Positions 61,551 through 64,000 of a DNA stretch of 64,000 bases are shown here, piece after piece. The stretch spans positions 558,001-622,000 of the forward strand of contig NZ_JAHXYZ010000001.1 in assembly GCF_019969685.1 (NCBI RefSeq), read 5' to 3'. The notes beneath the pieces are model-generated. The model did no database searches and was not told where the DNA came from. It worked only from the letters and a program-made list of their open reading frames with translations. This DNA is from Microbacterium sp. EST19A. Its GTDB lineage: Bacteria; Actinomycetota; Actinomycetes; Actinomycetales; Microbacteriaceae. The position numbers and the translations under genes were made by a program. Each line of letters starts with the position of its first letter. The stretch's first letter is position 1.

Positions 61551-61766
61551 TCACTGCTCCGGGTACTGGAAGAGGTCGTCGAGCCCGACGCCGAAGGCGC
61601 GGGCGATCTGGAAGGCGAGTTCGAGGGTCGGAGAGTACTTCTCCTGCTCGATCGCGATGAGGGTCTGCCGGGTCACGCCGATCGTGCGCGCGAGTTCGGC
61701 CTGGGTCATGCCCGTTGACTCGCGGTGAGCCCGGATGCTGTTGGAGACGAGGGTCGGCCTGACCAT
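61551..61766 (-). CDS. Small Xre-family regulator
   Basis: A 71-residue protein that is nearly all helix-turn-helix: MTQAELARTIGVTRQTLIAIEQEKYSPTLELAF is the HTH_3 core. Such short Xre proteins commonly sit next to small membrane proteins and regulate them. Its start overlaps the membrane gene stop (TGATG). Repeated AAGAATCTT dyads at the operon promoter are likely its binding sites. Confidence 0.93.
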   Translation of the reverse strand: MVRPTLVSNSIRAHRESTGMTQAELARTIGVTRQTLIAIEQEKYSPTLELAFQIARAFGVGLDDLFQYPEQ

Positions 61767-62200
61767 CAGACGAGGCCCCGCCGGTAGGCCATGACGCGGG
61801 CGACGCCGCCGACGAGTGCCGACACCGCGAACCCGGCGTACATCGTGTTCGCGATCCAGAACACGTCGGCGCCGACGGCGCAGAGCGCGATCACGCCGAG
61901 TCCCGCGATCACGACGAACGCCTGCTCGACCCGTCCGCCCATGCGGCTGATGTCACGGTCGCGGATGTCGGACCGGCCGACGCCGTCGGGGTCCTTCGCC
62001 CCGGCGATGATGCCCCAGACGATGCTGAGGATGATCACCGCGACGATGCTCCCGCCGATCACCCAGAGCATCAGCGGGAACCAGTCGACGTCGGTGAGCG
62101 GCCCTCCGGCGGCCTGCTGAAGCACGAGCACGACGTAGACGACCATCGAGATCGGGCTGATGATCAGCCCCGCCCAGGCGTTCCGCTCTTCGTAGACCAT
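61766..62200 (-). CDS. Small four-segment membrane protein paired with Xre
   Basis: A 144-residue protein with about four membrane segments (residues about 8-26, 38-62, 88-106 and 112-132) and a charged loop DPDGVGRSDIRDRDISRMGGRVEQ between the second and third. The start at 62200 follows GGGAGG by 4 bases; a longer frame upstream to 62248 runs through the inverted repeat. Function unknown. It is co-transcribed with Xre, and both lie under a promoter flanked by a perfect 21-base inverted repeat. Confidence 0.8.
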   Translation of the reverse strand: MVYEERNAWAGLIISPISMVVYVVLVLQQAAGGPLTDVDWFPLMLWVIGGSIVAVIILSIVWGIIAGAKDPDGVGRSDIRDRDISRMGGRVEQAFVVIAGLGVIALCAVGADVFWIANTMYAGFAVSALVGGVARVMAYRRGLV

Positions 62201-62209
62201 GATGCCTCC

Positions 62210-62275
62210 CATGTAAAAGATTCTTGACACGACAGTACGCCGCGGCATCCGCCTGTGTCAAGAATCTTTTACATG
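62210..62275 (-). promoter_or_regulatory. Promoter inside a perfect 21-base inverted repeat
   Basis: The arms 62210-62230 and 62255-62275 are exact reverse complements (CATGTAAAAGATTCTTGAC...), separated by 24 bases. Read on the minus strand, TTGACA (62261-62256) and TACTGT (62237-62232) are -35 and -10 boxes 18 bases apart, so one arm covers the -35 box and the other the start region. Each arm contains AAGAATCTT, itself a 9-base dyad. It is the probable binding region of the small Xre protein. Confidence 0.7.
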
Positions 62276-62276
62276 A

Positions 62277-64000
62277 TCAGATCACGTCGCCGAACCGCCC
62301 GTCGATGTTGCCGTAGCGGTGGGCGGTGATGCTGATGGACTGCTCGTGCACGAAGGGGAGCAGCTCGATGCGCGCGGCGGCCGTGACCTCTCCGTCGTAG
62401 ACCGCGAGGTCGGGATCCCCGCCGGATGCCGTGGCGAGGGCCGTGTGCGTGGCGGCGACGGCCTCGCGCCCTCCGACGAGCCGCACGCGGTTCCTCCCCG
62501 CCGGCGCACGGCGGTCGCCCTCCGCGGGTTCCTCGTGGCGCAGCATCCGCTCGGTCCATTCGTCGTCGGTCTCGAGGAACACGACGGCGTCCAGCTCTCC
62601 GAGCGCGTGGCGGACCTCGGCCGGCAGCCCGATCGGCGTCGAGAGGACGAAGCGCGCGCCCGAGCGCACTCCCGCGATCACCACGCGCAGCAGGTCCTGC
62701 AGGGCGGCATCTCCGGTTGCGCGGATCTCGACGGGCACCGGCCGGTAGCGGAAGAGGTTGCGTTCGATGCCGAGCCGCGACACGTCCCGCACCTGGCCGA
62801 ACTCACGATCCCAGGCGAGGGCGTCCGACAGCGCGGCTCGCCGCAACCACTCGAACTCCTCGTACGCGAGCGCGGGTTGCGCGGACTCGATGAGCGCGGT
62901 GATGCGGGAGTCGAGTCCCCTCAGGTGCAGCGTGCTGGATGCCGGGCCCCCCGGCCTCGATCGCCAGGAACCCAGCCCGATCAGGTAGTTCGGACCGCCG
63001 GCCTTCGCGCCGGGGCCGACCGACGAGCGCTTCCATCCGCCGAAGGGCTGCCGCTGCACGATCGCGCCGGTGATCCCCCTGTTGACGTAGAGGTTGCCCG
63101 CCTGCACGCGCTCGAGCCACTGCGCGAGATCGTCCGGATCCTGCGTGTGCAGGCCGGCCGTCAGGCCGTACGCGACGGCGTTCTGCAGCTCGATGGCCCT
63201 CTCGAGCGTCGGGGCGTGCATGATGCCGAGCACGGGGCCGAAGAACTCCTCGGTGTGGAAGCGCGAACCCGGCTGCACCCCGACCCGGATGCCGGGGCGC
63301 CAGAGCCGTCCGCTGCCGTCATCGCCGGGGGCGAGCGCGGGTTCGATGAGCCACTGCTCGTCGCGCTCGAGTTCGGTCAGCGCCCAGGCGAGCTTGCCCT
63401 GCGGCTTCTCGATCACCGGTCCGACCTCGGCGAGGGGATCGGTCGGCCAGCCGACGTGCAGGGATCGCACGGCATCCGCCAGTTGCCGGGCGAAGCGCGG
63501 GGAGCGTCCGACCGGGCCGACCAGGATCGCGAGCGACGCCGCCGAGCATTTCTGCCCCGCGTGGCCGAAGGCGCTCTTGACGAGGTCGCCGACGGCGAGA
63601 TCGAGATCGGCCGACGGAGTGATGATCATCGCGTTCTTGCCGCTGGTCTCGGCCAGCAGAGGCAGATCGGGCCGCCACGAGCGGAACAGCGCCGCCGTGT
63701 CCCACGCCCCGGTGAGGATCACCCGATCGACCGCGTCGTGCGTGATGAGCTGCCGACCGAGGTCGCCCTCTTCGATGTCGACCAGAACGAGCACGTCGCG
63801 CGGGATGCCGGCCTGCCAGAGCGCCTCGGCGATGACGGCCGCGCACCGTCGCGCCTGCGGCGCGGGCTTGAAAACCACGCCGGAGCCGGCGGCGAGGGCC
63901 GCGAGCACTCCCCCGGCGGGGATCGCGAGGGGGAAGTTCCACGGCGGTGTCACGACCGTGACGCGTGCGGGCACGAAGGAGGCTCCCGCGATCGCGTCGA
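62277..64000 (-). CDS. putA: C-terminal part of PutA (proline dehydrogenase / P5C dehydrogenase)
   Basis: The frame is open to the right edge of the window, so the 5' end is missing. The visible 573 residues are the P5C dehydrogenase half of PutA: TPPWNFPLAIPAGGV, then AETSGKNAMIITPSAD and GHAGQKCSAASLAI with the catalytic Cys, then QPFGGWKRSSVGPGAKAGGPNYL. The C-terminal tail with RNLFRYRPVPVEIRATGD and RNRVRLVGG belongs to bifunctional PutA. It oxidises glutamate semialdehyde to glutamate, the product also formed by RocD upstream. It ends one base outside the inverted repeat of the Xre promoter. Confidence 0.9.
   Translation of the reverse strand, partial: DAIAGASFVPARVTVVTPPWNFPLAIPAGGVLAALAAGSGVVFKPAPQARRCAAVIAEALWQAGIPRDVLVLVDIEEGDLGRQLITHDAVDRVILTGAWDTAALFRSWRPDLPLLAETSGKNAMIITPSADLDLAVGDLVKSAFGHAGQKCSAASLAILVGPVGRSPRFARQLADAVRSLHVGWPTDPLAEVGPVIEKPQGKLAWALTELERDEQWLIEPALAPGDDGSGRLWRPGIRVGVQPGSRFHTEEFFGPVLGIMHAPTLERAIELQNAVAYGLTAGLHTQDPDDLAQWLERVQAGNLYVNRGITGAIVQRQPFGGWKRSSVGPGAKAGGPNYLIGLGSWRSRPGGPASSTLHLRGLDSRITALIESAQPALAYEEFEWLRRAALSDALAWDREFGQVRDVSRLGIERNLFRYRPVPVEIRATGDAALQDLLRVVIAGVRSGARFVLSTPIGLPAEVRHALGELDAVVFLETDDEWTERMLRHEEPAEGDRRAPAGRNRVRLVGGREAVAATHTALATASGGDPDLAVYDGEVTAAARIELLPFVHEQSISITAHRYGNIDGRFGDVI

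Overview
The window is high-GC, densely packed DNA with many ATGA/GTGA stop-start overlaps. It looks like a member of the Microbacteriaceae, most likely Microbacterium. Supporting signs are the DUF222-HNH protein, the galTKE operon behind a LacI regulator, many apparently leaderless genes, a dispersed CCGGTCGTTGAG-type repeat, and very frequent use of the heptamer GGATGCC. I recognise no rRNA, tRNA, prophage, insertion sequence or CRISPR array, and no gap between genes exceeds about 300 bases.

Layout. 1-850: end of an unknown gene and a small membrane protein. 1024-3553 (-): glycerate kinase and a MetE-like methyltransferase. 3618-8187: LacI regulator divergent from galT-galK-galE. 8471-11889 (-): ROK regulator, YdjC-type deacetylase and a sugar symporter. 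12003-16013: nucleotidyltransferase, a frameshifted DUF222-HNH gene, a GNAT acetyltransferase and an M23 peptidase. 16061-19892: aldehyde dehydrogenase, Lrp/AsnC regulator, FAD amine oxidase and cupin, which look like putrescine/GABA catabolism. 19953-32017: TetR regulator divergent from a nine-gene catabolic and uptake operon that encodes three separate DUF3237 proteins. 32030-36334: a second TetR-controlled module with MFS transporter, carboxylesterase and PAP2 phosphatase. 36494-40997: orphan DNA methyltransferase, lipoate ligase with reversed domain order, DUF1684, monoacylglycerol-lipase-like hydrolase and CutC. 41021-55899 (-): a long peptide and D-amino-acid salvage operon. 56025-58258: MarR plus MFS exporter, and a repeat-rich acidic protein. 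58281-64000 (-): ornithine aminotransferase, dimethylargininase, oxidoreductase, an Xre/membrane-protein pair and the truncated end of PutA.

The most interesting system is the operon read leftward from 55899. It runs: S12 serine hydrolase, peptide ABC importer (with a permease-ATPase fusion), an S9 peptidase fused to an S12 domain, M20 deacylase, GNAT acyltransferase, N-acylamino acid racemase, PucR regulator. The last three enzymes match the known N-succinylamino acid racemase route that converts D- to L-amino acids irreversibly. I infer that the operon imports peptides containing D-residues, hydrolyses them, and turns the D-amino acids into L-amino acids. The second candidate is the DUF3237-rich operon, whose substrate I cannot name. 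Regulatory DNA is unusually readable: operator palindromes sit at the gal, TetR, MarR and Xre promoters, and several genes have a TAnnnT box almost exactly 6 nt before the start codon.
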